20,810 nt of DNA from an uncultured Eubacteriales bacterium (GTDB lineage: Bacteria; Bacillota; Clostridia; Christensenellales; CAG-314), in assembly GCA_948938605.1 (NCBI GenBank), contig CARAIG010000042.1:1-20810 (forward strand). Reading direction: 5' to 3'. The notes below the pieces were generated by a model. It was not told the DNA's origin, did not search any database, and worked only from the letters and a program-made list of their open reading frames with translations. The translations under genes and the position numbers were made by a program. Of this stretch, positions 5,268 to 13,559 are shown piece after piece. Within the stretch, counting starts at the first letter, position 1. Every line of letters begins with the position of its first letter.

Positions 5268-6110
5268 ATGCTACAAGTAGAAAACTTATGTAAAAGTTAT
5301 CCCGAATTCAAACTGCAAAACGTTTCGTTCGAAATACCCAAAGGGGTTATCGTAGGCTTCATCGGACAAAACGGCGCAGGCAAAACCACTACGCTAAAAT
5401 GTATAATGCAAAGCGTTTTGCCCGACAGCGGTAAAATTACAGCATTCGGTATGGACATTGCGGAAAACGAAATGCGCTGCAAACAATTAATAAGTTTTAG
5501 CAGCGGCGCATTTGAATACTACCGCAATAAAAAGCTGCAATTAATTTGCGACGTTTACAAAACCTTTTACGACAACTGGAATCAAGCCGATTTCGACAGC
5601 TATGCAAAGCGTTTTAATTTGGATATGAATAAACGCGTAAAGGAATTGTCTGCGGGAATGAAGGTAAAATTTGCACTATCCCTTGCAATGTCGCACGAAG
5701 CAAAACTGTTTATATTCGACGAACCTACAAGCGGACTAGATCCTATTGCGCGCGACGAATTGCTTGACGTGTTCCGCGACATAGTGGACGACGGCGACAA
5801 AAGCATATTGTTTTCCACGCACATAACTAGCGACCTAGACAAGTGCGCCGACTACGTTATGCTCATTAAAAACGGACAACTCGTACTAACAAGCGGCAAA
5901 GACGAACTACTGGAAAACCACGCAGTAATCAAAGGCGGAGTTGACGAGTTGACGGACGAATTTATCGGTCGACTTGTCAGTTACAAACGACACCAATTCG
6001 GCTACACGGCGCTTATACGCCGTCAAAACATACAAAGCAGTGATAAGTTTGCAAGTGAAAAGCCCACTTTGGACGATATAATGATTTACTATTCAAGGGA
6101 GAACGGATAA
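5268..6110 (+). CDS. ABC transporter ATP-binding protein (YtrB/CcmA type)
   Basis: ATPase of an ABC-2 type exporter, 280 residues. Walker A GQNGAGKTT is at 33-41, the signature is LSAGM (126-130) in place of LSGGQ, Walker B is LFIFDEP (146-152) followed by TSGLDP, and the switch His is H184 in FSTHI. A C-terminal extension of ~75 residues follows the core, as in the YtrB-like group. It starts 4 nt after AAGGAGG (5257-5263). Its stop overlaps the permease start (TAATG). In the YtrA-controlled group such transporters answer cell-wall-active or membrane stress; the substrate here cannot be deduced. Confidence 0.93.
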   Translation: MLQVENLCKSYPEFKLQNVSFEIPKGVIVGFIGQNGAGKTTTLKCIMQSVLPDSGKITAFGMDIAENEMRCKQLISFSSGAFEYYRNKKLQLICDVYKTFYDNWNQADFDSYAKRFNLDMNKRVKELSAGMKVKFALSLAMSHEAKLFIFDEPTSGLDPIARDELLDVFRDIVDDGDKSILFSTHITSDLDKCADYVMLIKNGQLVLTSGKDELLENHAVIKGGVDELTDEFIGRLVSYKRHQFGYTALIRRQNIQSSDKFASEKPTLDDIMIYYSRENG

Positions 6111-6760
6111 TGCTAAAACTGTTTAAAAAGGAACTGCGCTTAAATATGCCCAAGCCTGTATACCTGTTTGCTCTAATGGGTGCAATGATGCTTATACCTA
6201 ACTATCCCTACATCGTGGGCATAGGTTATTCCATAATGCACATAATGATCTACTTGCAGTTTGTAAACGAAAACCGCTCGCAGGAATTTTCCGCAACGCT
6301 ACCAATTAAACGCGCCGACATAGTTTCATCCACCACCTTGGTAATGGTACTATGTCAAATGCTCAACTTTATTGTAGCCGTTATTTGCGCCTACCCGTCT
6401 ATACTAATTAATCCGCACAAATTTAATTATGTAGGACTGGATTGCAACTTTGCATTTTTCGGCGTTGCCTTAATTTGCTTGGGAGTTTTCAATTTAGTAG
6501 TTATACCGAGATATTTTAAAACGGGTTATAAGTATGGATTTACATTGATACTGGGACTAATTGCTTTTGTTTTGACTTACGGCGTATTCGAAACGCTCGT
6601 TCAAGCAATACCACCGCTTACAAAGGCACTTGACAGCTACGACAAAAGCTATCTTTGGGCAAGGTTGACAGTACTTGCGTTAGGTATTATAATATACCCG
6701 TTATTCACTTATACCGCAAACCAAATTGCAATTAAAAAGTTTGAAAAAGTAAATTTATAA
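6110..6760 (+). CDS. ABC-2 type transporter permease
   Basis: Membrane partner of the preceding ATPase, 216 residues with about six hydrophobic segments: PVYLFALMGAMMLIPNYPYIVGIGYSIMHIMIYLQF, TTLVMVLCQMLNFIVAVICAYPSI, FAFFGVALICLGVFNLVVIP, YGFTLILGLIAFVLTYGVF and LTVLALGIIIYPLFTYTA. The N-terminal cytoplasmic MLKLFKKELRLNMPK and the ENRSQEFSATLPIKRADIV loop after helix 2 are characteristic of the ABC2_membrane_5-type permeases that accompany YtrA-family regulators. The start overlaps the ATPase stop by one base, with GGGAG ahead, so translation is coupled. Confidence 0.88.
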   Translation: MLKLFKKELRLNMPKPVYLFALMGAMMLIPNYPYIVGIGYSIMHIMIYLQFVNENRSQEFSATLPIKRADIVSSTTLVMVLCQMLNFIVAVICAYPSILINPHKFNYVGLDCNFAFFGVALICLGVFNLVVIPRYFKTGYKYGFTLILGLIAFVLTYGVFETLVQAIPPLTKALDSYDKSYLWARLTVLALGIIIYPLFTYTANQIAIKKFEKVNL

Positions 6761-6763
6761 CCA

Positions 6764-7123
6764 ATGAAGTTAATAATTCAACAACGCAGCGAAGTTACTA
6801 TTTACGAGCAATTGTATTCGCAAATAGTAAACCAAATACTAAACGGAACCTTGACGGCAGACGAATGTCTACCGTCAATTCGCGTTGTTAGTCGCGAATT
6901 GCAAATAAGCGTAATTCCCGTTAAAACCGCTTACGAAATGTTGGAACGCGACGGATATATTTACACTATGCAAGGCAAAGGTTGCTTTGTAAAACAACAA
7001 AACCGTTTAGACGAAAAGAAACTTAAAATTGCACAAAACAAAATTACCGAATTAATAGAAGTCGCCAAAAATCTAGGCATTACTTGCGACGAATTAATTG
7101 AACTGTTAAAGGAAAACTACTAA
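6764..7123 (+). CDS. GntR-family transcriptional regulator, YtrA subfamily
   Basis: Short GntR regulator of 119 residues: an N-terminal winged helix-turn-helix (IYEQLYSQIVNQILNGTLTADECLPSIRVVSRELQISVIPVKTAYEMLERDGYIYTMQGKGCFV, about 13-76) and a ~40-residue helical tail for dimerisation. It has no ligand-binding domain, the YtrA hallmark. It lies 3 nt after the permease stop with no clear ribosome site, so it probably depends on translational coupling and low expression. It probably binds the perfect palindrome at 5170-5196 and represses its own operon. No terminator follows; the next gene is convergent with an 11-nt gap. Confidence 0.93.
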   Translation: MKLIIQQRSEVTIYEQLYSQIVNQILNGTLTADECLPSIRVVSRELQISVIPVKTAYEMLERDGYIYTMQGKGCFVKQQNRLDEKKLKIAQNKITELIEVAKNLGITCDELIELLKENY

Positions 7124-7134
7124 AATCCGTAAAG

Positions 7135-7758
7135 TTATTTAAACTTGACGCCCAACATCTGCACTAAATTATACGCTTGAAATTTGTCTATAATTATTCC
7201 CCGCAGCGACTTAAAATCGGAACGCATACCATCTATTTTGCAGGTAGAAAAATCAATATCGGCTAATACGCTGTCAATTACTTCGAAACCCGTAAAATTA
7301 ACATTGTTAAAAATCACGTTTTTTATCTTTGTAGAACAAAAATACGCTTTTTCCAAACTACTGTCGTCTACACACATATTTTTTATTCCCGCTTCGGCAA
7401 AATTCACATAATCGGCTTTACAACTTTTAATTTGAATGTCTTGCAAACTTGCTTTTACAAACGAGATGCCCGTTAATTTGCAATTTACAAATTTAACTCG
7501 CCTAATAAGTTTATTATCAAATATTTTGTTGGATAAATCACAATTTTCAAATACGGTATCTATCAACTCGACATTATCGAACAATATGTTAGTAAAATCC
7601 AAACCGTTAAATATACAGCTGTCAAATATTGCATCGCTTATTGTATATTTATCGGGCAATCCCGTTGTAAAAATACCGTTATTAAAACTGTTTGCTTTGA
7701 CGGCTTTTTCAAAACTGCTTTCCAAACAATGCGATACATTAGGCTCGGAAATTTTCAT
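7135..7758 (-). CDS. pentapeptide-repeat protein
   Basis: 207-residue protein made largely of degenerate pentapeptide repeats A(D/N)LxF: IFDSCIFNGLDFTNILFDNVELIDTVFENCDL, then VKFVNCKLTGISFVKASLQDIQIKSC, then NFAEAGIKNMCVDDSSLEKAYF and later units to CKIDGM. It is expected to fold as a right-handed quadrilateral beta-helix. The C-terminal cap SLRGIIIDKFQAYNLVQMLGVKFK matches a conserved end I recall in Firmicute pentapeptide proteins of this length. There is no signal peptide or TM segment, so it is cytosolic. The start follows AAGGGG at ~7 nt. Some pentapeptide proteins bind DNA gyrase, but nothing here shows that. It is convergent with the YtrA gene, with no terminator between. Confidence 0.88.
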   Translation of the reverse strand: MKISEPNVSHCLESSFEKAVKANSFNNGIFTTGLPDKYTISDAIFDSCIFNGLDFTNILFDNVELIDTVFENCDLSNKIFDNKLIRRVKFVNCKLTGISFVKASLQDIQIKSCKADYVNFAEAGIKNMCVDDSSLEKAYFCSTKIKNVIFNNVNFTGFEVIDSVLADIDFSTCKIDGMRSDFKSLRGIIIDKFQAYNLVQMLGVKFK

Positions 7759-7838
7759 TCAATTACCCCTTTATAGTTTAACCATATTATTTAGTACACA
7801 ATTATCATATCACTGTTAAACGTACTTTTTACTATTGC

Positions 7839-7887
7839 AAAAAGCGAACATCTCTTTGAAATTTACACCAAAAGAAGTTCGCTTTAA
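7839..7887 (-). terminator. terminator of the hexosaminidase-pfkA operon
   Basis: AAAGCGAAC (7841-7849) and GTTCGCTTT (7877-7885) form a perfect 9-bp stem, extended inward by TCTTT/AAAGA. On the minus strand the stem ends in CTTTTT. Confidence 0.75.
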
Positions 7888-7905
7888 TTTAAATATCCGT
7901 TAATA

Positions 7906-8874
7906 TTAATACTTAGAAAGAGTATTTGCAAGTTCAACTACCGACATATTGATTTGCTTTGTTTTAGCAAGCGCTTCTACAATATCTTCATCGATAATTT
8001 GGTTGTTGCGAATACCGATTACGCGGTTAGTTTTACCTTGCAACATACAATCTATTGCGTGTTTAGCCATACGCGTGCCTAACAATCTGTCTTGAAGAGT
8101 TGCGTTACCGCCGCGTTGTACATGGCCAAGATTGACCGAACGTATATTAATATTAGGAATACGTTCGACAATATCCGCGCAAACTTTATCCGACGAACAA
8201 ACGCCCTCGGCGACTATAACGATATTATCTGTTTTACCGACTTTTGCATTTGCTTGCAGACGGGCAACAACGTCGTCTATATTATAACCGAGTTCGGGAA
8301 CAATAATAACTTCCGCCCCGCTTGCAAGTCCGCCGTATAAGGCTATATCGCCGCAATTACGCCCCATTACTTCCACAACGCACGTGCGGCCGTTGCACGC
8401 CATAGTATCGCGCAACATCTGCACCGAATTGATTACAACCGTAGTCGCGCTGTCGAAACCCAAAGTAAAATCGGTATACGCTAAGTCGTTATCGATAGTT
8501 CCGGGAATACCCATAGTCTTAATGCCGTACTTTGTAGACAACACTTTGGCGCCGTTAAAGCTACCGTCACCGCCTATTACAACAAGACCTTCAATGCCGA
8601 ATTTCTTCAATGTAGCAACCGCTTTTGCTTGTCCTGCTTCCGTCTTCATTTCGGGACAGCGCGCAGTTGCAAGCACAGTGCCGCCGCGGTGAATTATTTC
8701 ATCTACGCTTTGTGCGGTCATTTCGGTAACTTTGCCATCAATTAAACCTTGATATCCGAATTGGACGCCAAACACATTTAATCCGTTGGCAAGTCCGTAT
8801 CTTACCGTTGCAAATATCGCGGCATTCATTCCTTGCGAATCGCCGCCGCTTGTTAATATAGCTATATTTTTCAT
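7906..8874 (-). CDS. pfkA: ATP-dependent 6-phosphofructokinase
   Basis: Committing step of glycolysis: fructose-6-phosphate plus ATP to fructose-1,6-bisphosphate, in the cytosol. I choose the ATG at 8874 (322 residues), 8 nt after AGAGG, over the GTG nine bases upstream, which would overlap the ribosome site. Motifs are GGDSQGMNAAI (10-20), GGDGS (101-105), PGTIDNDL (124-131), FTLGFDSA (136-143) and EVMGRNCG. Gly104 and Gly125 (rather than Asp and Lys) indicate ATP rather than pyrophosphate as phosphoryl donor. The first loop reads SQ where many bacterial enzymes have AP or CP. It follows the GH20 gene by 12 nt, so sugar release and glycolytic entry are cotranscribed. Confidence 0.96.
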   Translation of the reverse strand: MKNIAILTSGGDSQGMNAAIFATVRYGLANGLNVFGVQFGYQGLIDGKVTEMTAQSVDEIIHRGGTVLATARCPEMKTEAGQAKAVATLKKFGIEGLVVIGGDGSFNGAKVLSTKYGIKTMGIPGTIDNDLAYTDFTLGFDSATTVVINSVQMLRDTMACNGRTCVVEVMGRNCGDIALYGGLASGAEVIIVPELGYNIDDVVARLQANAKVGKTDNIVIVAEGVCSSDKVCADIVERIPNINIRSVNLGHVQRGGNATLQDRLLGTRMAKHAIDCMLQGKTNRVIGIRNNQIIDEDIVEALAKTKQINMSVVELANTLSKY

Positions 8875-8886
8875 ACCGTACACCTC

Positions 8887-10443
8887 TTACTTTTGTTTAT
8901 ATAAATATTCGTTCAATTCAATGTTAGCGTCTTTTTTGAAAAAATTGCGAACCGTATGTAACTTGCGGCAACCGTTTAAAGTTGCTTTACCGTTGTAAAC
9001 CAAACCAACCTTTTCATAAATTTCAAAACGTTTACGCATCCGTTTGCCGAATTTAACGCCCCGATACCCCCAAGCGCATTCGGCAAGAGCATCGATACGT
9101 GGCAACAAATTAAAAAACAGTTTATCAGTATCTTCGACATACTCCGTCCACAAGCAAGCCTCTACTCCCATAACGTTGCTCAAAAATTGCTTTTTTACGC
9201 CTTTTGACGGTACGTAATGCAATGTTTTAGATAGCGGCGTCATTCCGTAAGGATAGTCAAAATACATTTTAGAAAACGGTGACATAATTACTTTGCGTCC
9301 GCTGTTTGCTTCACGCGCACCTTGGTTTGTCGTAAACGGTTTCCACACTTGCATTACTATATCCTTACTTGACGACGGAGTAATGCCGTCATTCCAGCAA
9401 ATTACCGTTTTACCCTTATGCACCAAATGTTTGCGGAATACTTCAATCATATTGGTTTGCAGTTCGTCAAAACCAGACAAATTCAATTCCGCCATACGTT
9501 CGCGACACAACTTACAATTACACCACCTGTCTTTGGGCGCTTCGTCCCCGCCCAAATGAACATATTGCGACGGAAACATTTCGCAAATTTCGTCTAATAC
9601 ATCACAAATAAACGGGTAAACTTTTTCGTTTCCTGCACACAAAATATCCTTTGAAATCCCCCATTGTTTACGGACTTCCGTCACTTGTCCCGTACAACTA
9701 AACTGCGGAAAAGCCGTCAACAACGCAACGCAATGTCCGGGCAAATCGATTTCGGGGATAATATCTATATGCCGTTCGCTAGCATATGAAACCAATTTTT
9801 GTATATCGCATTGGGTAAGATAGCCCGAAACCACTTTATCGTCTACATATCTTTTACCGTTTTTTACAACTTCCGAACCGTTGCGCGTGCTACCCACAAG
9901 ATTAAGTTCGGGATACTTTTTAATTTCTATCCTAAAACCCTGGTCATCCGATAAATGAAGATGCAATTTATTCAACTTAACTTGCGACATAATATCTATT
10001 ATGCGCATTATTGTATCAGCATCAAAAAAATGCCGACAAATATCCAGCATCAGTCCCCTGTAACGGTACTTCGGACTGTCCTCTATATAACAGTCGACGC
10101 AGGAAATCTGTTCCCTTGGTCTATCCAAATCAAAAAGTTGACGCAATGTCTCGACAGCATAAAAACATCCTGCATCGTCGGCGCACTTAATGGTAGCAAC
10201 CCCCTGTGATAACATTATAAAATAACTTTCCGGCAATGCGGACTCGTCGCGGGTAAAAATAATATTTGCCGAACCTATATCGTCGGTCATAGCAAGAGTA
10301 ATATTTGCGCATTGCTCGACCATTTGCATAAAACGACGTACATTTTTTAAAAATTGTTCGTCGCAAAAGATAACGTCGCCTTGTTTAATAAAGAAACTGC
10401 CGCTAATCTTTTCGGTTTTTTTCGGATGCGGTATGATGTTCAT
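8887..10443 (-). CDS. beta-N-acetylhexosaminidase, glycoside hydrolase family 20
   Basis: Hydrolyses terminal beta-linked GlcNAc or GalNAc by substrate-assisted catalysis. Residues 1-~120 form the GH20b alpha/beta domain; the (beta/alpha)8 barrel starts at YRYRGLMLDICRHF (127-139). It continues with LNKLHLHLSDDQGFRIEI (158-174) and ERHIDIIPEIDLPGHC (223-238), and carries the catalytic pair D300-E301 in HLGGDEAPKDRW (296-307), then GVEACLWTEYV near the end of the barrel. At 518 residues it is a minimal GH20 enzyme with no signal peptide, no anchor and no carbohydrate-binding module, so it should act in the cytosol on imported oligosaccharides. It begins ~6 nt after GGGGGA and is the first gene of an operon with pfkA. 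Confidence 0.95.
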   Translation of the reverse strand: MNIIPHPKKTEKISGSFFIKQGDVIFCDEQFLKNVRRFMQMVEQCANITLAMTDDIGSANIIFTRDESALPESYFIMLSQGVATIKCADDAGCFYAVETLRQLFDLDRPREQISCVDCYIEDSPKYRYRGLMLDICRHFFDADTIMRIIDIMSQVKLNKLHLHLSDDQGFRIEIKKYPELNLVGSTRNGSEVVKNGKRYVDDKVVSGYLTQCDIQKLVSYASERHIDIIPEIDLPGHCVALLTAFPQFSCTGQVTEVRKQWGISKDILCAGNEKVYPFICDVLDEICEMFPSQYVHLGGDEAPKDRWCNCKLCRERMAELNLSGFDELQTNMIEVFRKHLVHKGKTVICWNDGITPSSSKDIVMQVWKPFTTNQGAREANSGRKVIMSPFSKMYFDYPYGMTPLSKTLHYVPSKGVKKQFLSNVMGVEACLWTEYVEDTDKLFFNLLPRIDALAECAWGYRGVKFGKRMRKRFEIYEKVGLVYNGKATLNGCRKLHTVRNFFKKDANIELNEYLYKQK

Positions 10444-10466
10444 ATTCCCCCATACAAGTACAGTTT

Positions 10467-10472
10467 ATTATA
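10467..10472 (-). promoter_or_regulatory. possible -10 of the hexosaminidase-pfkA operon
   Basis: Perfect TATAAT on the minus strand, about 24 nt before the GH20 ATG. No good -35 lies at 16-18 bp (best TTAAAA), so this is tentative. Confidence 0.4.
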
Positions 10473-10573
10473 GTTATTATTTAATACATTTTAACACAAC
10501 AACTAATATATTACAACTTAATGAAATAATTTTTTAATTAAAACCTTAAAATACAAATATAATTACACAACAC

Positions 10574-10603
10574 AAAAACGCCCTTATATTCAAGGACGTT
10601 TTT
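10574..10603 (-). terminator. terminator of the surface-protein operon
   Basis: AAAAACGCCCTT (10574-10585) faces AAGGACGTTTTT (10592-10603) around a 6-nt loop with one internal mismatch. The flanking A and T runs make it bidirectional. It lies 57 nt past the stop of the 75-residue gene. Confidence 0.8.
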
Positions 10604-10660
10604 ATATTGCGCTATTTAATAAACAAAATACTTATCAACCTATAACTATTGCAATTAAAA

Positions 10661-10888
10661 TTACAGCAATTTTTCAAGTTGACGCGTCATTGTTTGCATA
10701 TTCTCACGCTTAACTTCTATTTCAGCTGTGAACATTCTGAAAAATTCCATATCGGTAGGATCGGGATCTCTACGGCTGATTAATGCCTCAATAAGGCTTG
10801 CTTGCGAACGAGAACGTTTAATTTCCAAAATTTTGATTTCTTCTTCAAGGATATGTATTTCCTTAGCGAGTTTACTTCTTTGTGACAT
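10661..10888 (-). CDS. small helical-hairpin (coiled-coil) protein, 75 aa
   Basis: Unrecognised cytosolic protein. Two long charged helices are predicted: SKLAKEIHILEEEIKILEIKRSRSQASLIEALISRR (5-40) and MEFFRMFTAEIEVKRENMQTMTRQLEKLL (47-75), separated by a helix-breaking DPDPTD turn (41-46). Heptad-like spacing of I/L residues in helix 1 suggests an antiparallel coiled-coil hairpin. It starts 6-7 nt after AGGAG and lies 24 nt behind the large surface-protein gene, so it is cotranscribed. Because the neighbour ends in a cytoplasmic Ala/Glu-rich helical tail, a physical interaction is plausible, but that is inference. Confidence 0.8.
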   Translation of the reverse strand: MSQRSKLAKEIHILEEEIKILEIKRSRSQASLIEALISRRDPDPTDMEFFRMFTAEIEVKRENMQTMTRQLEKLL

Positions 10889-10912
10889 TATTATGCTCCT
10901 TTAATATTAATT

Positions 10913-13108
10913 TTATTTCTTTTCGGATTTATCTGCATTCGCAGCTTCTTCGGCTTCGCGAGCTTTTGCCGCAGCAATAGACGCTTCGGCTTCTCTTGCA
11001 ACCTTAGCCGCTCTAATTGCAGCAAGGGTTGCGTCAACGTTAGCGCGCGTACGCATAGATACGATAACTTTGCCTGTAAGCATTTGAAGGACACCCTTTT
11101 GATGAAGGATAATAAATACTACGGCAACAATTCCCAACGAACCTGCAACAATCAAAATAACTGCCCAAATGGGAAGATTGTTGGGGGCAACGTCAAATAT
11201 TACTGTAGAAACAAGTTCAGCGTAATTATTCGTACCTTCAACCTTAGCATACAAATAGTAGCGTCCTGCTTTCAAGCCTTTAAGTACGTTGATATCGCCG
11301 ACTTCGGTATTTGCGTGACGAGGCAAATTACTGTAAATAATGTTATCGTCCATATCGCGAATCATCAATATGGGAGTTCCGAATACCGATTCAGCATTCA
11401 TCAAACCGTCTGTCGAATCGAGCTTACCTGTCGTCCAACCGCTAATAGCAGGTTCAGAACCCGCTTTCCAATGGTTAACGCCTTCAAAAATTTTGAAATC
11501 TACGCTTACTTCGCTAATTGCTTGGTAATTGCGTCTAGCGGCAGGTTCGGCACTGCTAACACCGTATACAGACGCATACAAACGGTAACTTCCTACATCA
11601 AGAGCAGCAAGCGCCTTTATAACATCATCTGTAACAATGCCGTTAATTTCGTTGCTTTCGGGATCAACGTAATAATGAATATCCGTCAATCCTTCGATAA
11701 CTTTTTCGGTAACATCGCCATTAGCATTGGTAATAAGGCTTACGATTCTAAATTTAATATCTTGGGGATCGTCTAAAAATTTAGGAAGTCCTACTATTAA
11801 GTTGTTATCCGCTTTATAAGTACCGTAAGTCCAAGGAATAATGTTAGGCATTGTTGCCCATTCGTTACGAGCGGGAGTAATACGTACCCTATTTCCAATA
11901 GTGTGTTTTCCTTCAAGACTTCCAATGCCTACAATATCGAAATCAGCGCCGCCCACATCGCTGCTTACAGAAGTAAGGGTAAAATCCTTACCTTCCTGCA
12001 TTTCAATGCCGTTTAACCAAAGTTTGAAACCGATTTGTTGCAACCATTCGGATCCACCGCTATATTCTACTGCCAAATTTTCAATAGAGTAATCGAAGAA
12101 TTGATTGAATGTCGTATCGCTTTCGCCGTCAGTTCCAAGACTTTGACGAGAAATGTTAAAATCACAACTTACATTACTTTGCGTATACAAAATTCCGTCG
12201 TCGTCTTCCGCATTCATAGCCGCAACGGTCAAAGTATAAGCGCCAAGTCCGCTTTCAGTGTCAGCAGTAAGAGCGTCAAGTCTACGGATTTTGTAGTCTA
12301 TCAAATTATAGCCTTCTTTTGCAGCTGCTTCCGTTTCAAGGCTATCCCAAGCAACGTCGGAAACCAAGTAATTGTCGCCGTCTTTGCCTGCATTCAAATA
12401 CTGAATATCACCGCCGACTCCGTACTTAACAGCAATAATTATACTTACACCGGTACTCGAACTGATATCGTATACAACCGTATCACCTAAAACAGGTTTA
12501 AGCAATTCGCGCTTTACAGTGTCAGCATATCCGCAATTAGAAATAAAAGTACCTTCAACATCAATGAGGTTGCAAAGAGTAGCAATTTTCCAATCTTTTG
12601 TAAGTTCAAGTTGCTCCGCAGCGCCGCCTTCAACAGGTTGTGCAGTTACTGTTGTTGTCATAGCAACCGAACTGTTAGCATCGCCAACGGAAGAATTTCC
12701 GCTATAAACAGCATCAGTCAGGTTGTAAAGATCGCTTAATTTTCCGCCTTCCACTTCATAATCGGGGTTTAATTTAAGCGTAAGTTCTTTTCCGCGATAA
12801 GGAGTAAAGTAATTTACTTCCTCTTCATTACCATAACAAATGCCGTCGGAAATGCTGTCAATATAAGCAATGGGTTCACCGTTGTGTTTTCCGTCCCACA
12901 AACTTTCGCCGGCTTCCTGTCCCTCGTAGTGTATCAGCCACAAATCTTTTCCACTGACATCTTTGTCAGGAAGTGTTGCGGCGGCTTCGTCTTCCGCATA
13001 TGCTGCAAAGTGAGCCGAAAACGCTAAGCTAAGAGACAAACATACGATACACAGCACAGCAAATAAAATCACTATACCGCTACGCGCCGTACGTAGTTTT
13101 TGATTCAT
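10913..13108 (-). CDS. membrane-anchored surface protein with two NxW/WTYG-type repeat domains
   Basis: 731 residues counted from the ATG at 13108, chosen because GGAGGG stands 7 nt ahead and the signal peptide begins there. Layout: signal peptide 1-38 with cleavage expected after AYA; an unrecognised extracellular region 39-~410; two related domains opening NEWATMPNIIPWTYG (415-429) and NHWKAGSEPAISGWTTG (545-561), each ending in a GSYRLYASVYG or GRYYLYAKVEG strand and a DFKI/IFDV strand; one TM helix ~645-669; and a ~60-residue cytoplasmic tail, strongly Ala/Glu/Arg-rich and helical. The repeats resemble the MBG/Ig-like repeats of clostridial surface proteins. There is no LPXTG motif; anchoring is by the TM helix. 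It has its own promoter and a 75-residue partner gene downstream. The function is unknown. Confidence 0.85.
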   Translation of the reverse strand: MNQKLRTARSGIVILFAVLCIVCLSLSLAFSAHFAAYAEDEAAATLPDKDVSGKDLWLIHYEGQEAGESLWDGKHNGEPIAYIDSISDGICYGNEEEVNYFTPYRGKELTLKLNPDYEVEGGKLSDLYNLTDAVYSGNSSVGDANSSVAMTTTVTAQPVEGGAAEQLELTKDWKIATLCNLIDVEGTFISNCGYADTVKRELLKPVLGDTVVYDISSSTGVSIIIAVKYGVGGDIQYLNAGKDGDNYLVSDVAWDSLETEAAAKEGYNLIDYKIRRLDALTADTESGLGAYTLTVAAMNAEDDDGILYTQSNVSCDFNISRQSLGTDGESDTTFNQFFDYSIENLAVEYSGGSEWLQQIGFKLWLNGIEMQEGKDFTLTSVSSDVGGADFDIVGIGSLEGKHTIGNRVRITPARNEWATMPNIIPWTYGTYKADNNLIVGLPKFLDDPQDIKFRIVSLITNANGDVTEKVIEGLTDIHYYVDPESNEINGIVTDDVIKALAALDVGSYRLYASVYGVSSAEPAARRNYQAISEVSVDFKIFEGVNHWKAGSEPAISGWTTGKLDSTDGLMNAESVFGTPILMIRDMDDNIIYSNLPRHANTEVGDINVLKGLKAGRYYLYAKVEGTNNYAELVSTVIFDVAPNNLPIWAVILIVAGSLGIVAVVFIILHQKGVLQMLTGKVIVSMRTRANVDATLAAIRAAKVAREAEASIAAAKAREAEEAANADKSEKK

Positions 13109-13194
13109 ATATATTCCCTCCATAATAATGTTAATCACGATACTATGATTCGCCATATAGACGAAAAGGCATAATTGTACATAATACCTAGATA

Positions 13195-13224
13195 ATTATA
13201 TAATAAAAGATGTCGCCCTGTCAA
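13195..13224 (-). promoter_or_regulatory. promoter of the surface-protein operon
   Basis: Perfect TTGACA (13219-13224) and perfect TATAAT (13195-13200) on the minus strand with an 18-bp spacer. This consensus promoter predicts strong expression. The transcript starts near 13188, leaving an ~80-nt leader. Confidence 0.85.
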
Positions 13225-13300
13225 TAATTACCGACAATTTTATTACAATTTTTGATAAGTTTTGCAAATAACACCAACTTAAACTATGTAATTGAGCATA

Positions 13301-13343
13301 CAAAAAGTCCGTCGATCTTAAAAAATCGCAAAATCGACGGGCT
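13301..13343 (-). terminator. terminator of the feo operon
   Basis: AGTCCGTCGAT (13306-13316) and ATCGACGGGCT (13333-13343) pair over 11 positions with one mismatch. On the minus strand the stem is followed by TTTTT (13305-13301). It lies 16 nt past the stop of the last feo gene. Confidence 0.9.
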
Positions 13344-13358
13344 AAAATATATTTTATA

Positions 13359-13559
13359 TCATTTATTTTCATTATTAGGCAAGTTAGATTTGCAATGCGA
13401 ACAGTCTTTGCAGCAGCCGCAATCACCGCCGCACATCGATTTACCGCGAACCTTACGGACAATAGCGGTAATTATTGCCGACAAAACTATAACAGCGCAA
13501 GCAATAATCAACACTATCTCGCCGATGCCGAAACTCGCAGCCGATATCAAATTAATCAT
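13359..13559 (-). CDS. FeoB-associated Cys-rich membrane protein
   Basis: 66-residue protein with one N-terminal membrane helix (IGEIVLIIACAVIVLSAIITAIV, ~12-34), a basic stop RKVRGK, and a Cys-rich cytosolic tail MCGGDCGCCKDCSHCK carrying six cysteines. This is the architecture of the small proteins encoded after feoB in many Firmicutes, thought to support ferrous-iron transport in a FeoC-like position; the mechanism is unproven. The start overlaps the feoB stop as ATGA, so it is translationally coupled. It is the last gene before the operon terminator. Confidence 0.92.
   Translation of the reverse strand: MINLISAASFGIGEIVLIIACAVIVLSAIITAIVRKVRGKSMCGGDCGCCKDCSHCKSNLPNNENK

Noticed and set aside
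8875..8883. GTG start adding three residues to phosphofructokinase
   Set aside because: It would touch its own ribosome site; the ATG at 8874 has AGAGG at ideal spacing and matches the usual PFK N-terminus.
10891..11094. 67-codon ORF rich in Lys, Leu and Arg inside the end of the surface-protein gene
   Set aside because: Other-frame reading of the Ala/Glu/Arg-rich tail, with no start signals of its own.
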